Source: Deltaproteobacteria bacterium UBA5329
Lineage (GTDB): Bacteria; Desulfobacterota; Syntrophorhabdia; Syntrophorhabdales; Syntrophorhabdaceae
Direction: 5' to 3'
NCBI GenBank assembly: GCA_002408185.1
Contig: DHQV01000040.1
Coordinates: 57,197-89,311 of the forward strand
Length of the DNA stretch: 32,115 bases
Part shown: piece by piece, positions 15,507 through 23,543 of the stretch
Position numbering within the stretch: position 1 is the stretch's first letter
Layout of the letters: the number at the start of each line of letters is the position of its first letter
Notes under the pieces: generated by a model
What the model saw: only the letters and a program-made list of their open reading frames with translations
Told to the model about the DNA's origin: nothing
Databases searched by the model: none
Translations under genes and position numbers: made by a program

Positions 15507-18005
15507 ATGAGCGGAGATAGTGCACAGGCACTCTCAGCACAGGAACAGGCCATTGAGAATGGAAAGAAGGTTGTTCACGGGACGGTCACGGACCGGGTCC
15601 TGAGAATGTACGATGCTATCCGCGGGTATGGACCGCCGCGGGTCACATTGGATCGGGCGGTGTTGTTCACCGAATCATTCAGGGAGACCGAGAACCAGCC
15701 CCTCGTTTTGCGCTGGGCCAAGGCACTGAAGCACTTTGCCGAGAGATCGCCTGTAACGATCTTTCCGGATGAGCTCATCGTCGGGCGTCCCAACACGTGG
15801 CTTGGCCGCTGGGGCATCGTCTATCCCGAGCTTGATGGCAGCGTCATGCCCGCCGGGGTGGAGATGTTCCGCAATAACAAGGGGAAACCGGGCGAAGTCA
15901 TGGTTACAGATGAGGACGCACAGATCATCAACGACGTCCTCACACCCTACTGGGCGGGTAAGGATTATGCCACCAATTTCATCCGGTCGCTGCCGGAGGA
16001 AACGCGGTTCATGATGTACGGCCCGGACCCCAACAACCTGATCATGATGACGGTTGTCGTTTTTGCGACGTCTCCCATGCGGCACTCACAAAACTGGACC
16101 CCGGACTTCTCGAAGATCTTGACGCGAGGCGTGAAGGGCATTCGCGGGGAGGCGCAGGGGAAGCTCGCCGCCCTGTCGGAGCCCCGCGACATAGTCTATA
16201 AAAAACCATTCCTTGAAGCCGTCATCATTGCCTGCGATGCCATGACGGCCTGGTCGCGGCGTTATGCGGCGCTTGCCGCCGGCATGGCCGCGGAAGAAAA
16301 AGACCCTCAGCGGAAGAAGGAACTGGAGGAGATCGCAGCGGTGTGCGAATGGGTCCCGGAAAACCCGGCGCGCACGTTCCGGGAGGCGCTCCAGGCGCAG
16401 TGGTGGGGCCAGATGTTCAACCGAATCGAGCAGACCTCGAGCGCGATGGGACAGGGCCGGTGGGACCAGTACCTGCTTCCGTTCTACCAGAAAGACCTTG
16501 CCGAAGACAGGATCACAAAGGAATCCGCTATAGAGATGCTGCACTGTGTCTGGCTGCAGATGGCCCAGTGCGTGGAGCTCAAGTTGAACCCCGTGGCGGC
16601 GGCTGGCACGGAAGGGTTCTCCAAATTCGAGGACATCTGCCTCGGCGGACAGACCCAGGACGGCCAGGATGCGACCAATGAGCTGACGTATCTTATCCTC
16701 GAATCGACCCGCGGGCTCCAGATAACGGTTCCCGAGCCATGCATCCGAATCCACGCCGGAACGCCCGATCGCCTTCTCCATTATGTCGCGGAGGTCGTCA
16801 AGGACGGCAAGGGATTTCCCAAGCTGCTCAATGACGAGATGGTCGTTCCCTTTTACCTTGCCAACGGCGCAACCCTCAAGGAGGCGCTCGACTGGAACAT
16901 CTCGGGCTGCTGCGAAAACCGCCTGATCAACCGGGAAACGAACGTCACGGGCAACGGCGGCATTAATTACGGCTCGGTAGTCGAGATGACATTCCGGAAC
17001 GGGAAACTCAAGGTTTTCAATGACCTTCAATTTGGTGTTTTGACCGGCGATCCCCGGTCATGGACGAGCTATGACAATGTCTGGAAGGCTTTCTGCCGGC
17101 AGCTCGAGCATATGGCAAGGCATGCCCTGATCCAGCAGCATGTCGCGCTGCGGATGAAGCCCAATTACTTCGCCGCGCCGGCAACCTCCATGCTCCACGA
17201 CCTGGCGATGGCCGAGTGCCGCGACCTGCACTCGCACGGCGATTACATCCCGGGGGCTATCGACCACGGCTGTTTCGAAGCGATCGGCAAGGCCACGGCC
17301 ATAGACAGCCTGGCCGCCGTGAAGCACCTTATCTTCGACACCAAAAAGCTCACGTGGGGCCAGTTCCTGACGGCGATCGAGAGCAACTGGGAGGGCCACG
17401 AAGCGATCCGGCAGATGTGCCTGAACGCGCCCAAGTACGGCAATGGCGTCGAATGGGTAGACGCCATCGGTTTTGAGATCGAGCGCTTCGTGTTGGGATT
17501 CCTGCATAAGCATCCCAAGCCGCACGATCAGGCCTTCCTCTTGCGCCAGATCCCTATAACGTTCCATGTTCCCATGGGAAAGGTGACCTGGGCGACGCCG
17601 AATGGAAGAAAGGCAAACGAGTATCTATCCGAGGGCATCTCAGCCTCCCATGGTATGGACGTGAAAGGGCCCACGGTGGCGCTGGCCTCCATGGCCAGGG
17701 CCCGGAACTTAAGCTACCGGGAGAAGGGCGGTGATCTGATCAACCTGAAGTTCAGCCCGGCCAACGTCGCCGGCGAAGAAGGCACCCGGCGTCTCATGCA
17801 GTTGGTCCGGACCTGGTGTGACTTGAAACACTGGCATATTCAATTCAACATTCTCAATAGGGAAACGCTGCTGGCCGCACAGAAAGACCCGGAGAAGTAC
17901 CGGAACCTGATCGTGCGCATTGCCGGTTATTCGGCGTACTTCGTGGACCTGTCGCCTGCGCAGCAGGCCGAGATCATCGCTCGAACCGAAGAATCTATGG
18001 GTTGA
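15507..18005 (+). CDS. Glycyl radical enzyme of unassigned substrate
   Basis: 832 residues, the usual length for the PFL/diol-dehydratase superfamily. The C-terminal glycyl loop is RIAGYSAYFVDLSP, with Gly807 26 residues from the end. The thiyl-radical loop is WNISGCCENR, with Cys468-Cys469-Glu470. The Cys-x-Glu spacing matches the decarboxylase/dehydratase/lyase branch (GCVE), with an extra Cys in the middle. The downstream GxxxGWHD-like Asp of glycerol and propanediol dehydratases is not seen, nor is the CMSPG of benzylsuccinate-synthase types. The neighbours (SDR, glucose-dehydrogenase-like enzyme, two MGH1 glucosidases, PFK-family protein) point to sugar- or polyol-derived substrates, but this is inference. 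ACCAAAGGAGGCAATT precedes the ATG. The enzyme would be oxygen-sensitive, consistent with an anaerobe. Confidence 0.92.
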   Translation: MSGDSAQALSAQEQAIENGKKVVHGTVTDRVLRMYDAIRGYGPPRVTLDRAVLFTESFRETENQPLVLRWAKALKHFAERSPVTIFPDELIVGRPNTWLGRWGIVYPELDGSVMPAGVEMFRNNKGKPGEVMVTDEDAQIINDVLTPYWAGKDYATNFIRSLPEETRFMMYGPDPNNLIMMTVVVFATSPMRHSQNWTPDFSKILTRGVKGIRGEAQGKLAALSEPRDIVYKKPFLEAVIIACDAMTAWSRRYAALAAGMAAEEKDPQRKKELEEIAAVCEWVPENPARTFREALQAQWWGQMFNRIEQTSSAMGQGRWDQYLLPFYQKDLAEDRITKESAIEMLHCVWLQMAQCVELKLNPVAAAGTEGFSKFEDICLGGQTQDGQDATNELTYLILESTRGLQITVPEPCIRIHAGTPDRLLHYVAEVVKDGKGFPKLLNDEMVVPFYLANGATLKEALDWNISGCCENRLINRETNVTGNGGINYGSVVEMTFRNGKLKVFNDLQFGVLTGDPRSWTSYDNVWKAFCRQLEHMARHALIQQHVALRMKPNYFAAPATSMLHDLAMAECRDLHSHGDYIPGAIDHGCFEAIGKATAIDSLAAVKHLIFDTKKLTWGQFLTAIESNWEGHEAIRQMCLNAPKYGNGVEWVDAIGFEIERFVLGFLHKHPKPHDQAFLLRQIPITFHVPMGKVTWATPNGRKANEYLSEGISASHGMDVKGPTVALASMARARNLSYREKGGDLINLKFSPANVAGEEGTRRLMQLVRTWCDLKHWHIQFNILNRETLLAAQKDPEKYRNLIVRIAGYSAYFVDLSPAQQAEIIARTEESMG

Positions 18006-18049
18006 TGAGGTTCACCAAAGAAAAATGTCTCAATCGAAAGGAGAGCATT

Positions 18050-18868
18050 ATGGAACTGAAAGGTAAAACGGCAATCGTGACAGGGTCAGCACGAGGTATC
18101 GGCGAAGGGATCGCCCTTGTCCTCGCCCGTGAGGGTGCGAACGTGGTCGTGAATTCGAGAAAAGTGAAGGATTGCGAGGTCGTCGTCCAGAAGATCGTGT
18201 CCTCGGGCGGAAAGGCGATCGCCATCGGAGGCGACGTCAGCGAAAAGGCAGACGTCGTCGCGATGGTTTCCGAGACCATCAAGCAGCTCGGGGCCGTCGA
18301 CATCCTGGTGAACAATGCCGGGATCGAAGGCACTCCCTGCCTGACGAAGGACCTTTCGGAGGAACAGTGGGACCGGGTGTTGGGCGTGAACCTGAAAGGC
18401 GTGTTTTTCTGCTGTCAGGCGGTCATTCCCCAAATGATGAAACAAGGCCAGGGCCGCATCGTGAATATCGCTTCCACCGCAGCTGTAAGGATGACTTTTT
18501 TTGGAAGCCTCGAGTACACGGTATCCAAGCACGGCGTAGCCGGCCTCAGCCATCACCTTGCCTGGGAACTCGCGGATTCGCATATCACGGTCAACACGGT
18601 CTGCCCCGGCGGTGTTCAAACGCCGCTCATGGAAGCGGGGACCACGCCCGAGTACAGGGAAATGACGATTAAGAGACTGATCCCCCTGGGACGTTTCACC
18701 ACGATGGAGGAGATCGGAGAGGCAGTGAGTTTTCTCGCGAGCGATCGCGCCGCTACGATCACAGGACAGATGCTGGCCGTGGACGGAGGGCTGCTCACAG
18801 GGTTCGGAGAGGACCTTCGGGCGGTGGTACGCACGCGCATGGAATCGATGAAAGCCGGTGCTCATTAA
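18050..18868 (+). CDS. Short-chain dehydrogenase/reductase
   Basis: 272 residues from ATG 18050, chosen because AAAGGAGAGCATT precedes it and the Rossmann strand begins at once; an in-frame ATG at 18002 overlaps the GRE stop and has no ribosome site. It has the cofactor motif TGSARGIG (11-18), NNAG (88-91), Asn114 region LGVNLKG, Ser142 in NIAST, and the catalytic Tyr156-x3-Lys160 pair (YTVSK). It is a classical SDR that oxidises or reduces a hydroxyl with NAD(P)H; the C-terminal VDGG is typical of the 3-oxoacyl-ACP-reductase/glucose-dehydrogenase branch. It probably handles an alcohol or keto group before or after the GRE step. The next gene begins 18 bases later, so it is co-transcribed. 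Confidence 0.9.
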   Translation: MELKGKTAIVTGSARGIGEGIALVLAREGANVVVNSRKVKDCEVVVQKIVSSGGKAIAIGGDVSEKADVVAMVSETIKQLGAVDILVNNAGIEGTPCLTKDLSEEQWDRVLGVNLKGVFFCCQAVIPQMMKQGQGRIVNIASTAAVRMTFFGSLEYTVSKHGVAGLSHHLAWELADSHITVNTVCPGGVQTPLMEAGTTPEYREMTIKRLIPLGRFTTMEEIGEAVSFLASDRAATITGQMLAVDGGLLTGFGEDLRAVVRTRMESMKAGAH

Positions 18869-18886
18869 AAAAATTGGGGTGTCTCT

Positions 18887-21610
18887 GTGAATTCTGAACA
18901 AATTCGACTTGAGGAAGCCAGAACCAACAAGGTTTTATGGAAAAAATGGGGGCCCTATCTGAGCGAGCGGCAGTGGGGAACGGTCCGCGAGGATTACAGT
19001 CAGGACGGCGAAGCCTGGAGCTATTTCCCTCACGATCACGCCCGGTCCCGCGCCTATCGCTCGGGTGAGGATGGACTGGCCGGTTTCTCCGACGAGAAGC
19101 AGAGGCTCTGTTTTGCCCTTGCCCTGTGGAACGGTCAGGACCCGATCCTCAAAGAGAGGATCTTCGGTTTGACGGGTGCCGAGGGCAACCACGGTGAAGA
19201 TGTCAAGGAGTACTATTTTTATCTCGATTCCACTCCCACGCACTCTTACATGAAATGGCTTTATAAATATCCGCAGCGGGCCTACCCGTATGCGGATCTC
19301 GTTGAGACCAACCGGTGCCGCTCGCGCCAGGAGTTCGAGTATGAGCTGCTTGACACCGGCGTTTTCTCGGACAACCGCCACTTCGATGTCTTCGTGGAAT
19401 ACGCCAAAGCCTCTCCTGAGGACATCCTTATCCGCATTACGATAGAAAACCGGGGACCGGAAGCGGCGGCGTTGCACGTACTGCCCACGCTTTGGTTCCG
19501 CAATGTGTGGACGTGGTCGCCTGAAGTGTCAAAGCCTGCACTGCGTGAGGTCAAGGCACACAAGGGCATGCGGACTATCGCAGCATCTCACGCCGAACTC
19601 GGGGAGCGATGGCTCAGTGTGGACGGGGGCGTGCCGCTTCTCTTCACCGAGAACGAGACCAACAACCAGCGGCTGTTCGGTACGGCGAATGCTGGGGCCT
19701 ATGTGAAGGACGGTATAAATGACTACGTGGTCCTCGGCCGAAAAGACGCGGTGAATCCGGCTTGTACCGGTACCAGGGCGGCTGCGCACCACACGCTCAA
19801 GATGAAGGCGGGAGGGGCGTCGGTAATACGCTTGAGGCTCACCGACTACGCTCCGGGAGAAACGAAAGACTTCTTCACCGGGTTTGATGAGACGTTCGCG
19901 GAGCGCCGCAGAGAAGCGGACGAGTTTTACCGGGCGATAACCCCCCTTAAGGCGACCGAAGACGAAGCCCGGGCGATGCGTCAGACCCTGGCCGGCATGT
20001 TGTGGTCAAAGCAGTATTACTTGTTCGAGGCGGACAAGTGGATCAGGAAGCACGGCGGCGACCCCTTCTCCACGTCGTCCGGCCTCACGCGGAACCGGGA
20101 GTGGGGGCACATGGTCAACGATGACATCATCTCGATGTCCGACAAGTGGGAGTACCTGTGGTACGCAGCGTGGGACCTCGCCTTTCACACGATTACGCTT
20201 TCCTCAGTCGACATTGACTTCGCGAAGCAGCAGCTCGAACTGATGCTCAGGCAAAGGTATCTGCATCCAAACGGCCAGATCCCGGCCTACGAATGGAGTT
20301 TCAGCGACGTCAACCCGCCCGTGCACGCCTGGGCCACACTCGCACTTTACCGGACGGAACAGGCGGTGCGGGGCGAGGGGGACCTCACGTTTCTCAAGCA
20401 CTCTTTCAGTAAGCTCCTTGCTAACTTCACGTGGTGGGTGAACCGCAAGGACCGGTTCGGAAAGAACGTCTTCAAGGGCGGTTTCCTCGGCCTCGACAAC
20501 ATCGGGGTCTTTGACCGGTCGGCCCCGTTGCCGACCGGAGGCTATCTCGAACAGGCCGATGGCACGTCCTGGATGGCCTTTTTCAGTCAGAATATGCTGG
20601 AGCTGGGCATCGAGATCGCCGCGCGCGACCCGAGCTATGAAGGTCTCGCCGCCAAGTTCATGGACCATATCCTCTGGATCGCCCATGCCATTAATCACGT
20701 CGGCCCGGACGGCATGTGGGACGAGGAGGACGGTTTCTTCTACGACGTCCTGCGGCTTCCCGACGGGAGCTCGACCCGCCTTAAAGTGCGCTCGGTGGTG
20801 GGACTTTTGCCGCTGTGCGCCACGAGCATCACCGAACCCTGGCAGCGCGAACGGATGCCGTGGATAATGAACCTGTTCGAGGAACGGAGCCGTCGCATGC
20901 CGGAACTGTTGACGAACGTGTACTCGGGCCGGGGTCACGCCGACCGCGGCTTGATGGCGCTGGTAGGCCCGGACCGCCTGCGCCGCATCCTCGCGTATAT
21001 GCTGGATGAGAATGAGTTCCTGGGCCCCCACGGGATCCGGGCGCTTTCGTGTTACCACCTCGAACATCCCTATGTCTTTAACGCCGGGGGGAGGGAATAT
21101 CGAGTAAATTATGTCCCCGCCGACTCCGACTCAGCAATGTTCGGTGGAAATTTCAACTGGCGCGGTCCGGTCTGGATGCCCGTCAACATGCTCCTCATCC
21201 GGGCGCTCCTCGGCTTCTACACATTCTACGGCGATTCCTTCAAGGTGGAATGCCCGACCGGTTCGGGCCGGGAGGTGAATCTCTTCGAAGTTGCCCGGGA
21301 GATCGCGGACCGTCTCATCCGCATCTTCCTACGTGGCCCGAATGGGTTGAGGTCCGTGTACGGGGGCCTAGAAAAGTTCCAGACAGACCCCTACTGGCGG
21401 GACAACATCCTTTTCCACGAATATTTCCATGGCGACAATGGGGCCGGGATCGGCGCAAGCCACCAGACGGGCTGGCCAGGCCTCGTGGCGACGCTCATCG
21501 AGCTCTTCAAGAACCTTGACGCCGTGAAACTTCTCGATGCTGGCAAGAAAGCAGCCTTTATCCGGGATGGGGGCACATCCCGATCGCCAAAACGCAAGGC
21601 AGCAAAATGA
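18887..21610 (+). CDS. MGH1-like (GH63-related) glucosidase, copy 2
   Basis: 907 residues starting at GTG 18887, with GGGGT upstream. It is a full-length paralogue of the 7300-10065 protein, with long identical stretches such as WKKWGPYLSERQWGTVREDY-type N-terminus, SEGNHGEDVKEYYFYLDSTP-like segment, WVNRKDRFGKNVF, GGYLEQADGT and GASHQTGW. Differences are spread over the whole length, so the duplication is not recent. There is no signal peptide. Unlike copy 1 it is embedded in the GRE operon, between the SDR and the zinc dehydrogenase, which suggests that liberated hexose feeds the neighbouring oxidoreductases. The exact glycoside is unknown; a bifunctional or non-hydrolytic role cannot be excluded. 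Confidence 0.87.
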   Translation: MNSEQIRLEEARTNKVLWKKWGPYLSERQWGTVREDYSQDGEAWSYFPHDHARSRAYRSGEDGLAGFSDEKQRLCFALALWNGQDPILKERIFGLTGAEGNHGEDVKEYYFYLDSTPTHSYMKWLYKYPQRAYPYADLVETNRCRSRQEFEYELLDTGVFSDNRHFDVFVEYAKASPEDILIRITIENRGPEAAALHVLPTLWFRNVWTWSPEVSKPALREVKAHKGMRTIAASHAELGERWLSVDGGVPLLFTENETNNQRLFGTANAGAYVKDGINDYVVLGRKDAVNPACTGTRAAAHHTLKMKAGGASVIRLRLTDYAPGETKDFFTGFDETFAERRREADEFYRAITPLKATEDEARAMRQTLAGMLWSKQYYLFEADKWIRKHGGDPFSTSSGLTRNREWGHMVNDDIISMSDKWEYLWYAAWDLAFHTITLSSVDIDFAKQQLELMLRQRYLHPNGQIPAYEWSFSDVNPPVHAWATLALYRTEQAVRGEGDLTFLKHSFSKLLANFTWWVNRKDRFGKNVFKGGFLGLDNIGVFDRSAPLPTGGYLEQADGTSWMAFFSQNMLELGIEIAARDPSYEGLAAKFMDHILWIAHAINHVGPDGMWDEEDGFFYDVLRLPDGSSTRLKVRSVVGLLPLCATSITEPWQRERMPWIMNLFEERSRRMPELLTNVYSGRGHADRGLMALVGPDRLRRILAYMLDENEFLGPHGIRALSCYHLEHPYVFNAGGREYRVNYVPADSDSAMFGGNFNWRGPVWMPVNMLLIRALLGFYTFYGDSFKVECPTGSGREVNLFEVAREIADRLIRIFLRGPNGLRSVYGGLEKFQTDPYWRDNILFHEYFHGDNGAGIGASHQTGWPGLVATLIELFKNLDAVKLLDAGKKAAFIRDGGTSRSPKRKAAK

Positions 21611-21623
21611 AGGAGGTTATGAA

Positions 21624-22673
21624 ATGAAGGCAATCACCGTTGAACCGGGGAAACCGGGATCGGTACGTTATGAAGATGTCCCGGAGCCCGACATCCAAAA
21701 TGGATCGGTGCTCGTGGAAGCCATCGCCGTCGGAGTATGCGGGACCGATGTGGAGATCGCAGAGGGCAAGTACGGCTGGGCACCTCCCGGCAAGACACGG
21801 ATCGTACTGGGGCATGAATCCCTTGGCCGCGTGATAGACCCGGGACCGACAAGTGGATTAAAGAAGGGTGACCTGGTGGTGGGCATCGTTCGCCGGCCGG
21901 ACCCGGTCCCCTGCCCCAACTGCGCGGTGGGCGAGTGGGACATGTGCCGCAACGGGCAATACACCGAGCGCGGCATCAAGCAGATCGACGGCTTCATGTC
22001 CGACCGCTGGAGGATCGAGCCCGAATACGCGATCAAGGTCGACCCGAGCCTCGGAATTCTTGGCGTGCTGCTCGAGCCCGCCACGGTCGTCACGAAGGCA
22101 TGGGAGCATATCCTTGCTGTGGGCGAACGCGCCTTCTGGGAGCCGAAAACCGTGCTTGTGACGGGCGCAGGACCGATCGGCCTTCTGGCCGCCCTCGGGG
22201 CCGCACAGCGCGGCGTAGAGGTGCACGTCCTCGCCCGGACCACGTCGGGACCCAAACCCGAACTTGTCCGCGACCTCGGTGCGACCTATCACTCCTGCAA
22301 CGTCGCAGACATAGGGTTTACGCCGGACGTTATAATGGAGTGCACCGGCGTCGGGCAGGTCATCTCCGAGTCGATCGCCGTTCTCGGGGCAAGCGGGGTT
22401 CTGTGCCTTACGGGTGTCGGGCATGGCGGTGCGGTGCCCACTATCGCCACGGCGAACGTGGCGTCTTCGGCGGTGCTGAAAAACAACGTGGTCATCGGCA
22501 GTGTCAACGCCAACAAGCGCCACTGGTACAAGGCCGCCCAGGCGCTGGCCCGCGCAGACCGCTCGTGGCTCGCGCGCCTTATCACCAAGCGCGAACGCCC
22601 GGAGAACTTCGCCCAGGCACTGGCCCATAATTCGGAAGATATCAAGGTCATCATTCAGTTTGCCGAGGTGTGA
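21624..22673 (+). CDS. Zinc-dependent glucose 1-dehydrogenase-like oxidoreductase
   Basis: 349 residues from ATG 21624 with an AAGGAGG Shine-Dalgarno; upstream in-frame starts lie inside the glucosidase gene. It is a medium-chain dehydrogenase with catalytic-zinc residues in GVCGTD (Cys39) and GHES (His64-Glu65), a second cysteine group at Cys97, Cys100 and Cys108, and an NAD(P) Rossmann motif GAGPIG near residue 180. The segment RGIKQIDGFMSDRW together with LLEPATVVTKAWEH is characteristic of glucose/aldose 1-dehydrogenases rather than plain alcohol dehydrogenases. It likely oxidises an aldose at C1 to a lactone. As last gene of the compact operon it ends just before a strong inverted repeat. 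Substrate specificity toward glucose is inferred from family only. Confidence 0.85.
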   Translation: MKAITVEPGKPGSVRYEDVPEPDIQNGSVLVEAIAVGVCGTDVEIAEGKYGWAPPGKTRIVLGHESLGRVIDPGPTSGLKKGDLVVGIVRRPDPVPCPNCAVGEWDMCRNGQYTERGIKQIDGFMSDRWRIEPEYAIKVDPSLGILGVLLEPATVVTKAWEHILAVGERAFWEPKTVLVTGAGPIGLLAALGAAQRGVEVHVLARTTSGPKPELVRDLGATYHSCNVADIGFTPDVIMECTGVGQVISESIAVLGASGVLCLTGVGHGGAVPTIATANVASSAVLKNNVVIGSVNANKRHWYKAAQALARADRSWLARLITKRERPENFAQALAHNSEDIKVIIQFAEV

Positions 22674-22691
22674 TCATCATGATAGCAGAGG

Positions 22692-22747
22692 CAGGGACGT
22701 TGTTTCGACAATTTGTTGGAAAGTCGAAGAACGAAACAACGTCCCTG
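22692..22747. repeat. 16-bp perfect inverted repeat before the aquaporin gene
   Basis: CAGGGACGTTGTTTCG at 22692-22707 and its exact reverse complement at 22732-22747 enclose a 24-base loop. There is no T-run on either side. The right arm ends seven bases before the aquaporin ATG, and no Shine-Dalgarno is visible there. It could be a transcript-end or processing hairpin of the GRE operon, a translational control hairpin, or a REP/MITE-like repeat. Confidence 0.8.
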
Positions 22748-22754
22748 ATACACC

Positions 22755-23522
22755 ATGAAGAATCAGAACGTTAAGTTTCTTCCTTGGCCCCAGTTTTTTT
22801 CGGAGCTTGTGGGTGCGGCTCTCCTGGTTTTGGTGGGGCTGTCGCTCGTGATCGTCATGTTCGGGTCCGGCAGCCCGGTGTCGCGGGTTTTGCCGGGCGA
22901 GGGACTGCGCAGACTGATTACCGGCTTTCTATTCGGCACGACGGGTGCATTGATTGCGCTCTCTCCCGTTGGCAAGGTGAGCGGTGCACACATCAACCCC
23001 GTGGTGACCCTCGGATTTTGGTTGATGAGGAAGCTGGATGGCAGCATTGCCGCTGGCTACATTTTGTCCCAGTTGGCCGGTGGGATCATCGGTGCTGTGC
23101 CCCTTGTGGTCTGGGGTTCCATGGGCCGGAGCGTAGCGTACGGCGCCACGCTGCCGGGAGAGGGATTCACCACGATGACTGTCTTTCTTGGCGAGGTTAT
23201 AACCACGTTCGCGATGGTCTCATTACTGGTTATCTTTCTGGGTTTCCGAAAAATTCGTCCCTTCACCCCGGCCTTGTTCCCGCCCCTCTACTCTCTTATG
23301 GTGTGGGCGGAGGCGCCGATCTCAGGCACAAGCACCAACCCGGCGAGGACCCTGGGTCCCGCCGTGATCTCCGGGCAATGGCAGGGGTGGTGGATCTATT
23401 GGGCTGGTCCGGTGCTTGGCGCCCTCCTGGCACTTTTGGCGTGTAGTTTTCTGGCCAAACGGATCGAGGTGGCGAAGCTCTACTATTTCGATAGCAATCG
23501 GGATCTGCTGCTTCGCAGATAG
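22755..23522 (+). CDS. Aquaporin / MIP-family channel
   Basis: 255 residues with six membrane segments and the two half-helices of the MIP fold. The first signature is SGAHINPVVTLG (NPV at 81-83, an NPA variant) and the second STNPARTLGPA (NPA at 195-197). The family conducts water, glycerol or other small neutral solutes. The NPV change and small residues nearby may alter selectivity, but the selectivity filter was not assigned. It begins only seven bases after a perfect inverted repeat and lacks a visible ribosome site, so its translation may be controlled or it may rely on coupling. Its position at the end of a sugar/GRE operon would fit a polyol or water channel. Confidence 0.85.
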   Translation: MKNQNVKFLPWPQFFSELVGAALLVLVGLSLVIVMFGSGSPVSRVLPGEGLRRLITGFLFGTTGALIALSPVGKVSGAHINPVVTLGFWLMRKLDGSIAAGYILSQLAGGIIGAVPLVVWGSMGRSVAYGATLPGEGFTTMTVFLGEVITTFAMVSLLVIFLGFRKIRPFTPALFPPLYSLMVWAEAPISGTSTNPARTLGPAVISGQWQGWWIYWAGPVLGALLALLACSFLAKRIEVAKLYYFDSNRDLLLRR

Positions 23523-23543
23523 GGCAAGAGGTAACAAAGTACG

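Noticed and set aside
16086..17030. Long open frame on the minus strand (314 codons)
   Set aside because: Lies wholly antisense to the glycyl radical enzyme, which has family motifs throughout; a GC-rich codon pattern on the sense strand explains the open antisense frame.
18002..18049. Longer SDR start at ATG 18002
   Set aside because: It overlaps the GRE stop and has no ribosome site, while ATG 18050 has AAAGGAGAG and begins at the Rossmann strand.
20204..21067. Minus-strand open frame of 287 codons
   Set aside because: Antisense shadow of the second MGH1 glucosidase; no domain or ribosome site.
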